Of a stretch of DNA of 64,000 bases, positions 33,091-44,218 are shown piece after piece (position 1 is the first letter of the stretch; every line of letters starts with the position of its first letter). The DNA comes from Rhyacichthys aspro (lineage: Eukaryota > Chordata > Actinopteri > Gobiiformes > Rhyacichthyidae): contig CM072148.1 of assembly GCA_036850595.1 (NCBI GenBank), positions 25,232,930-25,296,929 on the forward strand, read 5' to 3'. Below the pieces are notes generated by a model that searched no databases, was not told the origin of the DNA, and saw only the letters and a program-made list of their open reading frames with translations. The position numbers and the translations under genes were made by a program.

Positions 33091-33880
33091 TTCATCAGTC
33101 CATTGAACAGTCTCTGGTTTGTCCTTTGTAATGGCCTTTCGGAGTAGATCATCATATGTAGCATAACCAGCCAACCATGGTCGTGAATAGTTCATCACGC
33201 CCAAAAATGACAACATCTCAGTTTTCGTCTGTGGTCGACTCAGGTTCATTACTCTAGGTTCAGATATCTATTCTTGCTGGAGACAAGTGTCGACAGCCCT
33301 CTTTCAACACATAGCCAAGATAATTCACTGCAGACTGACAGAACTGGAGCTTAGCAAGTGAGGCACGATGTCCACCATCAGCCAAGTGTTTGAGGAGAGC
33401 AAGAGTGTCTTAAATACAGTCAGACTCTGTGGGAGAGGCAATGAGAATATTGTCAACATACTGTAACAGTGTCGAAGCCCCAGGGAGCACAAGATGTGCC
33501 AAATGCATATTAAGAGCCGAACAAAAATAACTTGGGCTCTTGTGGCAAACGGCAGAAACAAAAATTATCTCCTAAGAATGAGAAACCAAATAAATCTTGT
33601 GTATTTTCATGAACTGGAATTGAAAAATAGGTGGAGCATAAGTCCACCACTGTGTAAAATTTAGAGTCTGGTGGCAGTGCTGGTAGAATGGCATTAACAT
33701 CAGGAACAAAAGGTGCTCGAGGAATAACAGTCTCATTCACTTTTCTCAAATCTTGTGTAAATCGATATTTGTTTGTTCCTGGTTTCAGAATTGGATTGAT
33801 AGGTGTGTTACAAGGAGAATGTCTCCTGACAATCACACCCTGTTCTAACAAACTATCAATAACTGCATAACAGAAACAGC
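33091..33880 (-). pseudogene. ERV-B reverse transcriptase
   Basis: Minus strand. 33510-33870 reads IDSLLEQGVIVRRHSPCNTP, INPILKPGTNKYRFTQDLR, VNETVIPRAPFVPD and FYTVVDLCSTYFSIPVH (first catalytic Asp), then GDNFCFCRLPQ. A frameshift follows, and 33460 to 33090 gives a YVDN catalytic box (usual YVDD) and a thumb region with stops. The 5' part, including fingers and protease, is cut by the L2/DIRS block at 33881 and resumes at 40111. Confidence 0.85.
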
Positions 33881-34856
33881 TGTAGTCAAAGTCACCAATG
33901 ATCTGTTAGTGGCTTCAGATAAACGACTGGTCTCTGTCCTAGTCCTCTTAGATCTCAGCGCAGCCTCCGATACAATAGACCACAGTCTCCTGTTACAGAG
34001 GTTAGAGTCTGACATTGGAATCAGAGGATCAGCTGGTTTAAGTCATATCTAACAGAGTTAACGAGCAAGAAGTTAGCCATGGAGTACCACAAGGATCTGT
34101 ATTAGGCCCTATACTTTTTACATTATACATGCTCCCATTAGGCAGTATAATAAGAAAACATGGAATTAACTTCCACTGTTACACCGACGACACCCAACTT
34201 TATCTATCGATTAAACCCCAAGATCAATCCTATGGACAAATTAGAAGCGTGCGTGAAAGACATAAGGACCTGGATGACGTTAAATTACCTTCTTTTAAAC
34301 CCAGAAAAAACAGGGTTGATTATACTAGGCCCCAGGAATCTAAGAGACACATTATCAAACCAAATAGTCAATTCAGATGGTGTTAGTGTAGCTTCGAGCT
34401 CAACTGTCAGGAATCTTGGCGTAATATTTGACGAAGATTTATCACTTAAAACACACATTAACCAAGCTTGTAAAACTGCATTTTTTCACCTGCGCAACAT
34501 AGGGAAAATTAGGAATATCTTATCTAAAAGTGATGCTGAAAAACTGATCCATGCGTTTGTTACATCAAGGTTAGATTACTGTAATTATCTGCTGGCAGGA
34601 TGCCCTAATAATTCCTTGAGAAGTTTTCAGCTTGTCCAAAACGCAACAGCTAGAATATTAACAGGAACAAACAGACGAGAGCACATTACTCCAGTGTTAG
34701 CTTCCCTTCACTGGCTTCCAATAGAATTCAGAATTAAGTTCACTTATAAGGCTCTCAGTGGGAAGGCCCTGTCCTATCTCAGAGACCTCACAGTGCCGTA
34801 CCGTCCTAATAGAGCGCTTCGTTCTCAAAGTGCAGGGCTACTAGTCGTTCCTAGAG
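33881..34856 (+). pseudogene. L2-type LINE RT fragment, truncated at both ends
   Basis: Starts inside the RT (ACAGCTGTAGTCAAAGTCAC onward): VTNDLLVASDKRLVSVLVLL, DLSAASDTIDHSLLLQRL and HGVPQGSVLGP-like sequence near 34080. It then continues in the 34160-34990 frame with FHCYTDDTQLYLSIKPQ in the overlapping frame (DD box), NLGVIFDEDLSLKTHI, NIGKIRNILSKSDAEKLIHA, FVTSRLDYCNYLLAGCP and HITPVLASLHWLPI. This motif order is diagnostic of fish L2/Maui-type LINEs. The 5' truncation fits normal LINE insertion; the 3' end was lost at the DIRS junction. Confidence 0.93.
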
Positions 34857-34946
34857 TTGGCTGGTTCGCTCTTTCAGATTACGCCTCACGGCGCGCCTTA
34901 GCGTTGCATCCTGTGATTTCGGTCTCTCTTTCCTGGCTTCGGTACC

Positions 34947-36173
34947 ATGTCTACGGCTTCTACCCCCGCCAAAGGGTTGGACCCGAAGGCTAAGGAGGTT
35001 GTATCCCGCCTGTGCCCTGCGTCATGTGGGGCATCGATTTCGGGGAGGGACCTTCACCCGATGTGCATCACCTGCATGGGCGCTAAACACGCCCAGGCAG
35101 CACTGGCGGACCACGAGTCCTGCACCCACTGTGCATCATTGCCAGAAAAAACGTTGGAAAGGAGACTTAGAGTGGCGGTGGCTAATAACCAGGACCCATG
35201 CCTGCCTGACGCTGCCGCGAAAACCACGGCCAATACCCATCTGGCGCGAGCTACTAAGAGCTGGGCGGACATGATGGATGAGGAATCCCCGGATTTGCCC
35301 CCACTGTTCGAGGACCTCCTCGCCGTGGACCCGGGTGAGGAAGATACAGATTGCGATGCCACCTCTGACTTCCTTGAGGCTGTGGATATGGAGGATGTGG
35401 AGGAGGACTCCACGTTCCCAGTGGCCCAGTCCAGGCCCCCTAGTGCGTCTGAAGCTGCTCCCCCGATGGACAGCAACTTATACGAGGTCTGCAAACGGGC
35501 TGCCTCCAAGCTGGGGATCCCGTGGCCTGCAGCCCAGGACGCAGAAGGAGGGGAAAGGGACCTATATGATGGAAAGCGGCTTCCACCAGCCCACCCTCCT
35601 CCTAAGCAGCTCCTCCCAGCAGTACCAGCCTGCATGAAGGAAATGAGCCGGTTCTGGTCCAGCCCGTTTAAGAGCAAGCTCCCAACACAAGGCTGTTCCA
35701 AATTAGAAATATTAGGAATGAGGGAGCTGGGGTTGGCTGAACCCCCAGCTGTGGAGTCTTCAGTGGCTTACCACCTTCATCCTAACTGCCGCTCAATCTC
35801 AGCCTCAAGCAGCATATCTCTGCCGAATAAGATGGAGAGACTGACATCCTCCACTTTTCAGCGCATGTATAAGTATTCAGCCCAGGCTGTATGTGCTTTG
35901 AATGCAGTGACCTTGCTGTCTGCATACCAGGCAGAGATACTTGAAGAAATGGGACAACAGTTGGACACTGGGACACCCAACCCAGTCCTATGGGATGAGA
36001 TCTGCGTGGTTAATGACCTGGTTTTGCGTTCATCACGCGGGGCAGTGCAGGGCTGCGGCCGGGTCATGGGACTTGCCATCGCAGGAGAGAGGAGCCTATG
36101 GCTCAACTACTCGGGTCTGACTGACACCCAGAAGGCAGAGGTCATTGATGCGACCTATGACCCCAGCCCTTGA
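34947..36173 (+). CDS. DIRS ORF1, Gag-like protein
   Basis: An open frame of 408 codons from MSTASTPAKGLDPKAKEVVS. Near the N-terminus there is a Cys/His-rich block (CPASCGASISGRDLHPMC, CITCMGAKHAQ, HESCTHC) that could bind zinc, then an acidic middle, then a conserved helical region (KMERLTSSTFQRMYKYSAQA, VCALNAVTLLSAYQAEIL). It matches in order and position the putative Gag of vertebrate DIRS elements. It stops at TGA 36171-36173; the continuing Q/A-rich tail at 36174-36470 is in other frames. Confidence 0.8.
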   Translation: MSTASTPAKGLDPKAKEVVSRLCPASCGASISGRDLHPMCITCMGAKHAQAALADHESCTHCASLPEKTLERRLRVAVANNQDPCLPDAAAKTTANTHLARATKSWADMMDEESPDLPPLFEDLLAVDPGEEDTDCDATSDFLEAVDMEDVEEDSTFPVAQSRPPSASEAAPPMDSNLYEVCKRAASKLGIPWPAAQDAEGGERDLYDGKRLPPAHPPPKQLLPAVPACMKEMSRFWSSPFKSKLPTQGCSKLEILGMRELGLAEPPAVESSVAYHLHPNCRSISASSSISLPNKMERLTSSTFQRMYKYSAQAVCALNAVTLLSAYQAEILEEMGQQLDTGTPNPVLWDEICVVNDLVLRSSRGAVQGCGRVMGLAIAGERSLWLNYSGLTDTQKAEVIDATYDPSP

Positions 36174-36477
36174 GAGGATGAGGGAAACCAGCACCCTCCG
36201 GAAACAAGAGGGTGAAGCTTTTGACCTGTGTCTGCCCCGTAAACCACAACCCCGTCCGGCTCAGGCCCAAAGAACAAGCTTTGCTGCCGCAGCAAGGGCT
36301 AGGGGAAATAAGAGTGGGCCCCAGACCACAAAGACAGGTGGCTGGGCAACAGCCCACTCAGCAACAACGGGCAGAAAATCCCAAACCGTGGGGTAAACAC
36401 TCGTTTGCAGCAGCAGCAGCAAAGAGCCGCTCTTCACACCCCGGGGAGGGGAAGAAGAAGCGCACAGCCTAACACCT

Positions 36478-38691
36478 TTGGCTTCTCCCAGCCCCCCTCC
36501 CCTAAAAAGGAGAAAGGTGGAGCTGTGCCCCAGTTCAGAGGATCTGGCCTTTTTTCCAGACATCCTCTCTTGTTCTCTCGCCCCTGCTGTTCCAGAGGGG
36601 TTGAGTCACCAAGCACTTTGTTCAGAAGTAAAGTTCATACACTCGCAGCCAGGCCCTGGGCCAAGGGCGAGTTCTGTTCTCCAAAGCACAGAAAATTCCA
36701 AACCATTCAATTTGACAAATCTGAATTTGCCTCCAGAGGGAGCTCACGCTCCGTCTCAGGCAGACGTCTCACCTCATGCCAAAAGGGTGACGTCACCGCA
36801 GGCCAGTTATATGGGGCCTCTCGCTGCCCGGAGCGAGCAGTGGTGCGCATGCGCAGTTCACCCATGGGTCTTCTCCACTATTTCTCGGGGATACAGGCTG
36901 CAGTTTGCTATGAAACCACCCACGTTCAACAACGTGTTAGTTTCAGTGGCCACAGGGGATGCAGCACGCGTCCTGGAGGACGAGGTCACATCCCTATTAA
37001 ACAAACAAGCGATCAGAGCCGTGCCAGACAGCGAGTGCCAGCAAGGGTTTTACTCCCGTTACTTCCTTATCCCGAAGAAAGGGTCCACGTCCCTTCGTCC
37101 CATCCTAGACCTCCGTGTGTTAAACAAACACCTGCGGAGATATACATTCAGGATGTTAACTCACAAAGTGCTCTGTCGCTCGATACGCCGGAGGGATTGG
37201 TTCACAACAATCGATCTTTCAGACGCGTATTTTCATATTCCTGTGTACCCCGCGCACAGGAAATTTCTCCGTTTTGCTTACCAAAACAGAGCCTACGAGT
37301 ACCAAGCTGTTCCCTTCGGTCTGTCATCAGCCCCGAGGGTGTTCAGCAAGTGTGTGGACGCCGCGCTGGCCCCGTTAAGGCGCAGCAGCATCAGAATATT
37401 CTCTTATATAGACGACTATTTGATATGTTCCGACTCCCGGGCGCACGCAGTCAGGGACACTACGACGGTGTTAAATCACCTCAGCGCTCTTGGTTTCAGA
37501 ATAAACCACACGAAGAGCCATTTAGTGCCCACTCAGCAGACAGAGTATTTGGGTCTAAGTATAAACTCCCTCTCATTTCGAGTTACACTGACGAACGAGA
37601 GGTTACACTCTCTGATTCGGTGTCTCTCCTGTTTTCAGCGGAGCGCGGTAGTCTCGTTCAGACTCTGTCTACGCCTCCTCGGTCTCATGGCGTCAGTGAT
37701 ATCTGTCGTTCATTTAGGACTTTTAATGATGAGGGATTTTCAACGTTGGGTCGCAGCGTTACGCCTGTGTCCTCGGCGTCACCTTCAACGCAAAGTGAAA
37801 GTAACTCCGCGCTGCGTAACGGCTCTACGTCCGTGGCGGCATGCGCCGAGCCTGACAACCGGGGTCCCGCTGGGCGCGGTGTTGTCGAGAGTAACCATAA
37901 CAACGGACGCGTCCTTATTAGGATGGGGGGCGACAATGTCCGGCAGGACAGTGAATGGCACCTGGGAACCACATTTGGCCCAGGCCCACATCAATGTGTT
38001 GGAACTCTGGGCAGTGTTTCTTGCTCTAAAACACTTCCTCCCATTTCTCCAAGGCCGTCATGTTTTAGTGAAAACAGACAACTCAACTGTGGTGGCGTAC
38101 ATCAACCGTCAGGGCGGCACACGCTCTCTGCAGTTGCACAAGTTAGCACGGAGGATTATTCTGTGGAGCAGTACCAGGCTCTTGTCCCTCCGGGCGACAC
38201 ACGTACCGGGTGTGCTGAACAGGGGTGCAGATCTCCTGTCATGGGGGAACCCCCTGTACGGAGAATGGACTCTCCATCCTCAGGTGGTGGGGCAGATCTG
38301 GCAGAAATACGGCCGGGCCGACGTAGATCTCTTCGCCTCGCGAGAAAATGCGCAGTGTCCGCTGTTTTTCTCCCTGATAGACGAGGACGCGCCTCTCGGG
38401 GTGGACGCTCTGGCCCATCCATGGCCAGATGTACTGCTGTACGCGTTCCCTCCCCTCAGCCTGATCTCACCCACTCTGGCCAGGGTGAGGGAGCGGAGCC
38501 TTTCAATGATTCTGATTGCCCCACAATGGCCGTCCAAGCACTGTATGGCGGAAATAATGCAGATTCTAGTGGGCGAGCCATGGCCCCTCCCTCTACAACG
38601 GGACTTGTTATCCCAGGCAGGCGGGGAGATTTACCATCCCTACCCAGACCACATAGCGCTTTGGGCTTGGCCCGTGAGAGGTGGAACTTGA
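36478..38691 (+). CDS. DIRS RT, RNase H and methyltransferase-like domain
   Basis: An open frame of 737 codons; the true start is uncertain. RT motifs: YFLIPKKGSTSLRPILDLRV, WFTTIDLSDAYFHIPV (first Asp), VPFGLSSAPRVFSKCVD, FSYIDDYLICSD (catalytic DD) and TEYLGLSINS. RNase H: ITTDASLLGWGATMSG, HINVLELWAVFLALKHF and VKTDNSTVVAYINRQGG. The C-terminal ~130 residues (ADVDLFASRENAQCPLFFS, WPDVLLYAFPPLSLISPTL, MILIAPQWPSKHC) correspond to the Dam-like methylase region reported in DIRS elements. It overlaps the recombinase frame by about 110 bp. Confidence 0.92.
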   Translation: MASPSPPPLKRRKVELCPSSEDLAFFPDILSCSLAPAVPEGLSHQALCSEVKFIHSQPGPGPRASSVLQSTENSKPFNLTNLNLPPEGAHAPSQADVSPHAKRVTSPQASYMGPLAARSEQWCACAVHPWVFSTISRGYRLQFAMKPPTFNNVLVSVATGDAARVLEDEVTSLLNKQAIRAVPDSECQQGFYSRYFLIPKKGSTSLRPILDLRVLNKHLRRYTFRMLTHKVLCRSIRRRDWFTTIDLSDAYFHIPVYPAHRKFLRFAYQNRAYEYQAVPFGLSSAPRVFSKCVDAALAPLRRSSIRIFSYIDDYLICSDSRAHAVRDTTTVLNHLSALGFRINHTKSHLVPTQQTEYLGLSINSLSFRVTLTNERLHSLIRCLSCFQRSAVVSFRLCLRLLGLMASVISVVHLGLLMMRDFQRWVAALRLCPRRHLQRKVKVTPRCVTALRPWRHAPSLTTGVPLGAVLSRVTITTDASLLGWGATMSGRTVNGTWEPHLAQAHINVLELWAVFLALKHFLPFLQGRHVLVKTDNSTVVAYINRQGGTRSLQLHKLARRIILWSSTRLLSLRATHVPGVLNRGADLLSWGNPLYGEWTLHPQVVGQIWQKYGRADVDLFASRENAQCPLFFSLIDEDAPLGVDALAHPWPDVLLYAFPPLSLISPTLARVRERSLSMILIAPQWPSKHCMAEIMQILVGEPWPLPLQRDLLSQAGGEIYHPYPDHIALWAWPVRGGT

Positions 38692-39725
38692 ATGCTGCAG
38701 GCCTGCCTGCACATGTTATTGACACTATTCAGAGTGCGAGGGCCTCTTCCACCCGCTCTCTTTATAGCTGCAAGTGGCGGATTTTTGAGGAGTGGTGTAC
38801 TGCTAGGCAAGTCACTGCTTTTCAGTGTTCAGTGGTTGACCTTTTGTGTTTTCTACAGGAGCTGGTTGAAAAATGCAAGGCGTTTTCGACAATTAAGGTG
38901 TACTTGGCAGCCATCTCTGCCTGCCATGTTGGTTTTGGAGACAAATCAGTGGGGCAACATCCCCTGGTGTGTCGTTTTATGAAGGGCGCACGTCGTAAAC
39001 TCCCAGTGGTCAGACCCTTGGTTCCACTTTGGGATATGACTGTTGTGTTGGAGGCCTTCTGCCATCATCCATTTGAGCCTCTGGAGGCCGTGGCCTTGAA
39101 ATGGGCTTCATTAAAGACGGCGTTGCTTCTCGCTTTAACAACTGCAAAGCGTGTGAGTGAACTACAGGCCTTATCTATTCGTCCTTCTTGTTTACAGTTT
39201 GCCCCAGGGCTCTCCAGGGCTTGTTTACGCCCTAACCTGGCGTTTGTGCCTATAGTGGTGGACTCAGCTTACAGCTGTCCTGCTGTGGAACTGATGCCGT
39301 TCCACCCACCACCTTTCTCCTCAGAAGAGGATCAGCGACTCAACAAATTATGCCCAGTCCGGGCTCTACATTTGTATGTGAGTAGGACAACCAGTCTCAG
39401 GAAAGGGGATCAGTTGTTTGTGTCTTGGGCCACCTCTCACAAGGGGAGGCCGGTGTCCAGTCAGAGGCTGTCTCACTGGCTTGTGGAGGCTATTTCCATA
39501 GCTTATAAGTGCAGGGGTATGCAATCCCCCTTGGGACTTAGGGCACACTCTACTAGAGGTGTGGCTACTTCATGGGCCCTGTTCAGGGGTCTCTCAGTGC
39601 AGGACATATGTGCTGCAGCAAGCTGGGCCTCACCGCACACTTTTGTGCGATTTTACAGACTGGATGTCTCTGGGCCGTCTCTGGCTCATGCGGTCTTAGA
39701 GCCGAATGTTGCATGCACTCTGTGA
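38580..39725 (+). CDS. DIRS tyrosine recombinase
   Basis: Start taken at ATG 38580 (MAPPSTTGLVIPGRRGDLPS), in a different frame and overlapping the RT frame. 381 codons. It has an N-terminal SAM-like core-binding region (STRSLYSCKWRIFEEWCTAR, FCFLQELVEKCK-like helices) and a catalytic domain with TTAKRVSELQAL (Arg), HSTRGVATSWAL (H-x-x-R) and FVRFYRLDVSG (nucleophile Tyr). All expected catalytic residues are visible. It joins a circular DNA intermediate to the target. The open frame extends far upstream to 36405 as an out-of-frame shadow of the RT. Confidence 0.92.
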   Translation: MAPPSTTGLVIPGRRGDLPSLPRPHSALGLARERWNLNAAGLPAHVIDTIQSARASSTRSLYSCKWRIFEEWCTARQVTAFQCSVVDLLCFLQELVEKCKAFSTIKVYLAAISACHVGFGDKSVGQHPLVCRFMKGARRKLPVVRPLVPLWDMTVVLEAFCHHPFEPLEAVALKWASLKTALLLALTTAKRVSELQALSIRPSCLQFAPGLSRACLRPNLAFVPIVVDSAYSCPAVELMPFHPPPFSSEEDQRLNKLCPVRALHLYVSRTTSLRKGDQLFVSWATSHKGRPVSSQRLSHWLVEAISIAYKCRGMQSPLGLRAHSTRGVATSWALFRGLSVQDICAAASWASPHTFVRFYRLDVSGPSLAHAVLEPNVACTL

Positions 39726-39796
39726 GCTCACTGTCTGGTTCACTAGTGGCTTGCCGCTTCGGGAGACATATTTGCAATCCGGGAGTGGGCTATATC

Positions 39797-40110
39797 TCCC
39801 ATAGTGAAACACCGAACGAGGTTAGAAAAAGAACTTAAGGTTACTTAACGTAACCCCGGTTCTTTGATAACAGAGTGAGGTGTTTCACCTGCACATCCCT
39901 CCTTGCAAAGACGGTAAGAAACCGCTCTAGAATGATTTAGGAGGAGTTGGCCGACTGTACTATTGAGAAGGGGGCGGGCCCTAGGTACAGTCAACCTGTC
40001 TGTCAAGAGACAGACGTGGTGTCATTGGAGCTTCCGTAGTTGGTCACACCCAAGGCGATTCCCATAGTGAAACACCTCACTCTGTTATCAAAGAACCGGG
40101 GTTACGTTAA
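39797..40110. repeat. DIRS internal complementary region and right terminal repeat
   Basis: About 44 bp at 39844-39888 (CTTAACGTAACCCCGGTTCT onward) is the inverse of 40067-40110, which forms the right end of the element. In addition CCCATAGTGAAACACC occurs directly at 39798-39813 and at 40058-40073. The upstream half of this region (39797-39843) should be complementary to the missing left terminus. Confidence 0.88.
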
Positions 40111-40475
40111 GTTGCACCTGTATCAACAAGGAAAGGAATACATTTTCCTTCCACCATCAAACTCAATTGTGAAATTTCAGATGGTTGTTGTGAAAGTCTG
40201 AAGTGAGGAGCATTAATGATGAACTTCAGAACACTGTCATCATCCCTCTGTCGGTTGTCCTAGTGGTTAGACCAAATCATATCCAATGCTGGAATGCGAG
40301 GATGGTGTGTAACAACAGCTGTCTGTGTTTCAGCAGCTGGAGCTGCTTGCCCTATCTCAGTGTATGTGTGTAAACCCTGCTCCTCCCCTGCTGCAGAAGG
40401 AGGAAAAGGAGGGGGCAGCACATTATAGGGGCTGCTCATATTATAATAGTCCTGCCTTCTTGTGACTTTAACGCA
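40111..40475 (-). pseudogene. ERV-B Gag end and protease start
   Basis: Minus strand: a proline/alanine-rich region (MLPPPFPPSAAGEEQG, then HTYTEIGQAAPAAETQTAVV), a stop, then FIINAPHFRLSQQPSEISQL...GKCIPFLVDTGA. LVDTGA is the retroviral aspartic protease active site. The frame ends exactly at the DIRS right terminus (40110). Strand and order agree with ERV-B RT at 33091-33880, so I read both as parts of one provirus separated by the L2 and DIRS blocks; the rest of the protease and the RT start are missing. Confidence 0.75.
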
Positions 40476-40485
40476 GCTAGAAATG

Positions 40486-40709
40486 TGATATCCAGATGTT
40501 AACTGGGGCCCTTACTCATGGTGGTCTCAGGTTAAGGCCCCTAAGACACACACTGTCCGAAGATTTAAAATTCACCATGGGGCTAAGGCCCTTAACAAAA
40601 ACATAACCTCTGACACTGCCAGGATATGCAACTCAAGATGGTGAACTAAGGTCCAGGAACATAACATTACATCATGCATAGACAGTCACATCTTATTTAC
40701 TTCATATCA
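40486..40709 (-). mobile_element. 220-bp LTR-like repeat, copy 2 (no MITE)
   Basis: The inverse of 12462-13549 without the MITE: TGATATCC at 40486 and CATATCA at 40709. The position matching the MITE insertion in copy 1 has one TTAA here (within GGCCCTTAACAAAAACATA). It directly adjoins the minisatellite at 40716. Confidence 0.8.
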
Positions 40710-40715
40710 AGGACT

Positions 40716-42740
40716 AGGCACTGCCTCAAGACCCACCTCTGCCTCAGGACTCAGCTCTGCCTCAGGACCATGCTTGACCTCAGAACCATGCTCTGCCTCT
40801 GAACTCACTTCGTCAGGAACCAGCTATTCCTCTGGCCTCAGATTGTCCTCAGGACCACGCTTTGCATCAGTACCCAACTCTGCCTCTGCCAAGACTCAGG
40901 CCTACCTCAAGTCTCAGCTCGGCCTCAGGAACAAGCGCTGCCTCAGAACTCTGCTTTGCGTCAGGACTCCGCTTTGCCTCTGGAGTGACTGCGTCAGTAC
41001 CTAACATGACCTCTGTACTCAGCTCTGCCTCTGGACTCACTGCTTATGGACCGAGCTCTTCGTCAGGACTCACAGCCTCAGGAACCAGCTCTGCCTCAAG
41101 AACCAGCTCTTACTCATGACTCAGATCTGCCTCAGGACTCCGCTTTAGCTCGGGTCTCACTGCGTCAGGACCCAACCTGATCTCTGGACTCAGCTCTGCC
41201 TCTGGACTCACTGCCTCAGGAAACAGCTCTGCCTCAGGACCCAGCTCTGCCTCAGGACCCAGCTCTGCCTCAGGACCCAGCTCTGCCTCAGGAATCACTG
41301 CTTAACGACCCACCTCTGCGTCAGGACTCACAGCCTCAGGACCCAGCTCTGCCTCAAGACACTGCTCCACCTCAGGACCCAGCTCTGACTCAGGACCTGT
41401 CTCTGCATCAAGACTCACTGCTTCAGGAACCAGCCCGACCTCTGGAATCACTGCCTCATGAACCAGCTCTATGACAGGACTCACAGCCTAAGGACCCAGC
41501 TCTGCCTCAGGAAACAGCTCTGTCTAAGGACTCAGCTCCTCATCAGGAAAAAGCTCTGCCTCAGGACCCAGCTCTGAGTCAGGATTATTCTCTGACTCAG
41601 GACTCAGCTCCACCTAAGGACCCAGCTCTGCATCAGGACTCAGCTTTGCCTCTGGAGTAACTGCTTCAGGACCCAGCCCAAACTCTGGACTCACTGCCTC
41701 AAGACCCAGCTCTTTATCAGGACCCAGCTCTGCCTCTAGACCCAGCTCTGCATAAGGACTCAGATCTGCCTCAGGACCATGCTCGATCTGAGGACCATGC
41801 TCAGCCTCTGGCCTCAGATTGTCCTCAGGACCACGCTTTGCGTCAATACCCAACTCTGCTTCAGTAAGCAGCTCTTCCTCAAGACTCAGCCCTACCTCAA
41901 GTCTCAGCTCAGCCTCAGGAACCAGCTGTGCCTCAGAACTCTGCTCTGCATCAGGACCCAGCTCTGCTTCAGGACTCAGTTCCTCTTCAGGAAACCAGCT
42001 CTTCCTCAGGACCATGCTCTGCCTCAGAAACCAGCTCTGCCTCTGGACTCACCTCTTCCTTTGGACCACGCTCTACGTTAGGATCCACCTCTGCCTCAGG
42101 ACACTGCTCTGCCTCAGGACCCAGCTCTGCATCAGGACTCAATACTTCAGGACCCAGCCCAACCTCTGGACTCATTGCTTCTGGACACAGCTCTGCCTCT
42201 AGACCCAGCCTCTGCATAAGGACTCAGATCTACCTCAGGACTCAGCTCTGCCTCAGGACTCAGCTCCTCTTCAGGAACCAGCTCTGCCTCAGGACCAAGC
42301 TCTGCATGACAACTCACATCCTGAGGACCCTGCTCTTTCTTTGGACCCAGCTCTTCCTCTTGATCCAGCTCTGCCTCAGGACTCTGCTCTGCCTCAGGAA
42401 ATGTCTCCGCCTCAGGACCCAGCTCTGCATCAGGACTCATTGCTTCAGGACCCAGCCCAACCTCTGGACTCACTGCTTCTGGACATAGCTCTGCCTTTGG
42501 AATCACTGCCTCATGACCCAGCTCTGTGACAGGACTCACAGCCTAAGGACCCAGCTCTGCCTCAAGAAACAGCTCTGTCTAAGGGCTCAGCTCCTCATCA
42601 GGACAAAGCTCTGCCTCACGACCCAGCTCTGCGTCAGGATTCTGTTCTGCCTCAGGACTCAGCTTCGCCTAAGGACCCAGCTCTGCATCAGGACAATACT
42701 CCGCGTAAGGACCCAGCTCTGCATCAGGACTTAGCTTTGC
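40716..42740 (-). repeat. 18-bp minisatellite, long copy
   Basis: About 2 kb of imperfect CCCAGCTCTGCCTCAGGA units, the inverse of the array at 13826-14598. Several frames on each strand stay open for 60-190 codons because of the 18-bp period; none has a domain or context supporting a gene. Confidence 0.92.
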
Positions 42741-42744
42741 CTAT

Positions 42745-43487
<743 letters not shown>

Positions 43488-43488
43488 T

Positions 43489-44218
43489 GTAGAGATTGCA
43501 AAACATCTAAATTACATTTACTCAGAACATGGCCCTCCTAAAGTACTCCAGTACGACCAAGGGACTGAATTTAAAGGAGCAGTGCGAATGCTTATGTCAG
43601 GCATGAAAGTGAAAATAATTGAAAGTTCACCCTACCATCCCCAAAGCCAGGGAAAGGTTGAGAGGTCTCATAGAACACTACGTAAAAAAATAATGTACGA
43701 CATGGTGAATTTTGGTGTTAACTGGGTCAAGCAACTGCCAGTCTATGCCAGAGTGCTGAATGAGGATGCAAAAGAGGTCTCCGTTTGAAGTGTATTATGG
43801 AAGGAAGAGTAACAGGGTAAAACATCCCTTGCTTGGGTCTCTGTCCTCTGTAAATAAGGAACTTGTAAACAAACAACAATCTAATTTACCATCCCTGCAA
43901 CAACAAGACAAATTTGAGGCGAAACAGAAGAAACTGAGAAAAATGGCAAAGAAAGTCACTGAGCAATTTAATAAGCGAATGCTCAGACATGCATCAAAAC
44001 AAAACACACCATCTGTGTATAATGTTAATGATGTTGTGTCGGTCAGAGTGAAAGATGGTGCCCATCGAGTTTCAAAAAAGTATAGAGTTCTGCCTGGTAC
44101 AATTGTGAAGAAAAATGTAAAGCTTTCAAAATACAAAGTTTGTTTTCAAAGCCCTGATAACAACAAAAAAACTACAAGATGGTTCGTCGTGTCTGAATTG
44201 ACAAGTGCAACATGACTG
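43489..44218 (+). pseudogene. Integrase of a KRBA2-like mobile element (partial)
   Basis: Starts mid-core: VEIAKHLNYIYSEHGPPKVL, QYDQGTEFKG (catalytic Asp) and SSPYHPQSQGKVERSHRTLR (catalytic Glu), then NWVKQLPVYARVLNE. After a one-base frameshift near 43780 it continues SPFEVYYGRKSNRVKH, a basic helical region and an SH3-like end (VNDVVSVRVKD...KYRVLPGTIV...TTRWFVVSELTSAT). The first Asp and the N-terminal zinc domain are missing. The style resembles integrases in KRBA2-like proteins and related transposons. Confidence 0.82.

Larger units (their letters stand above)
34857..40110 (+). mobile_element. DIRS-type tyrosine-recombinase retrotransposon, left end missing
   Basis: Three overlapping coding regions (Gag-like, RT/RNase H/MTase-like, tyrosine recombinase) without LTRs, ending in an internal complementary region and a right terminal repeat. 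These are the defining features of the DIRS1 group. All three main frames are open. The left terminal repeat is not present at the L2 junction near 34857, so the copy is 5'-truncated. Confidence 0.93.

Noticed and set aside
36405..38579. The 1106-codon frame upstream of the DIRS recombinase taken as one giant protein
   Set aside because: Up to ~38580 it is the out-of-frame shadow of the RT/RNase H frame, which has all the motifs; only the last ~380 codons are the recombinase.
41614..42734. Long open frames on both strands across the 18-bp minisatellite (for example 130-190 codons)
   Set aside because: They arise because an 18-bp unit without stops stays open in several frames. They have biased repeat composition and no domains or start context.
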